Part shown: positions 46,263-46,358 of the stretch, one piece after another
Numbering within the stretch: the first letter of the stretch is position 1
Layout: each line of letters starts with the position of its first letter
DNA from: Pigoraptor vietnamica
Lineage: Eukaryota > Opisthokonta > Filasterea
DNA length: 46,358 bases
NCBI GenBank assembly: GCA_943704525.1
Contig: CALSCQ010001168.1
Span: 1 to 46,358, forward strand
Reading direction: 5' to 3'
Notes under the pieces: model-generated
What the model was told of the DNA's origin: nothing
What the model saw: only the letters and a program-made list of their open reading frames with translations
The model's database searches: none
Position numbers and translations under genes: made by a program

Positions 46263-46358
46263 GTGTGTGTTCAGTGTGCCGCTCTGATGCAATTGTTGTT
46301 CGTGTGAGTGTGTCGTGTGAGTGTGTGTGTTTGGTGGGGTGGGGGGGGGGGGGGGGGG
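46263..46358 (+). other. Start of gene R intron 7, cut by the window edge
   Basis: GTGTGT follows a codon boundary (phase 0) at the end of KKEQ. The sequence turns from coding composition to GT-rich tract, then a G run at 46341-46358 at the very edge. A stop codon comes at about 46305 if translated, so an intron is preferred over a true C-terminus. The next exon is not in the window. Confidence 0.6.
46341..46358. repeat. G homopolymer at the right edge
   Basis: Eighteen G bases end the window, after a GT-rich tract and GGTGGGGT. Probably low-complexity intron sequence or an assembly end. Confidence 0.85.

Overview
This is a GC-rich nuclear eukaryotic window. Short GT-AG introns (68-143 bp), secretory signal peptides and receptor-like proteins show that it is eukaryotic. 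I cannot name the organism from sequence. Giant cysteine-rich membrane proteins, short introns and strong G/C third positions fit a unicellular protist, but that placement is inference. The window starts near a 34-base T run and ends in an 18-base G run, so both edges may be contig ends.

The window holds two giant genes, head to head, and nothing else that I can support. Gene L (minus strand, 25408 to 739, five exons, 8,085 codons) is complete. Gene R (plus strand, 26434 to at least 46262, seven exons seen, 6,421 codons) runs off the right edge at an intron donor. About 1,025 bp separate the start codons, with an AT-rich core at about 25955-26115 that is the likely shared promoter. Positions 1-738 are the 3' flank of gene L.

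Both proteins have the same layout: signal peptide; about 5,200 residues of cysteine-rich GCC2/GCC3 (ephrin-receptor-like) modules; a conserved membrane-proximal domain with a basic RxxR site; one transmembrane helix; a conserved juxtamembrane segment; and a long charged coiled-coil tail. They are paralogues from an inverted duplication. In each, the central array is built from super-repeats of about 2.02-2.06 kb (674-687 residues), four full units and one short unit, in the same register. Within units, two markers (YQD and GVD) show an extra block of about 80 residues before or after the GVD marker. The first unit matches between the genes, but the middle units differ, which points to gene-specific amplification after the duplication.

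Gene L also has a cytoplasmic block of DPxTGxxxP repeats, absent from gene R at the same place, and a C-terminal domain carrying an HALAH motif that looks like a zincin HExxH with the glutamate lost. Together the pair looks like giant single-pass surface adhesins or receptors tied to an elongated cytoplasmic rod, probably co-transcribed from one intergenic region. Substrate or partner cannot be read from the sequence.
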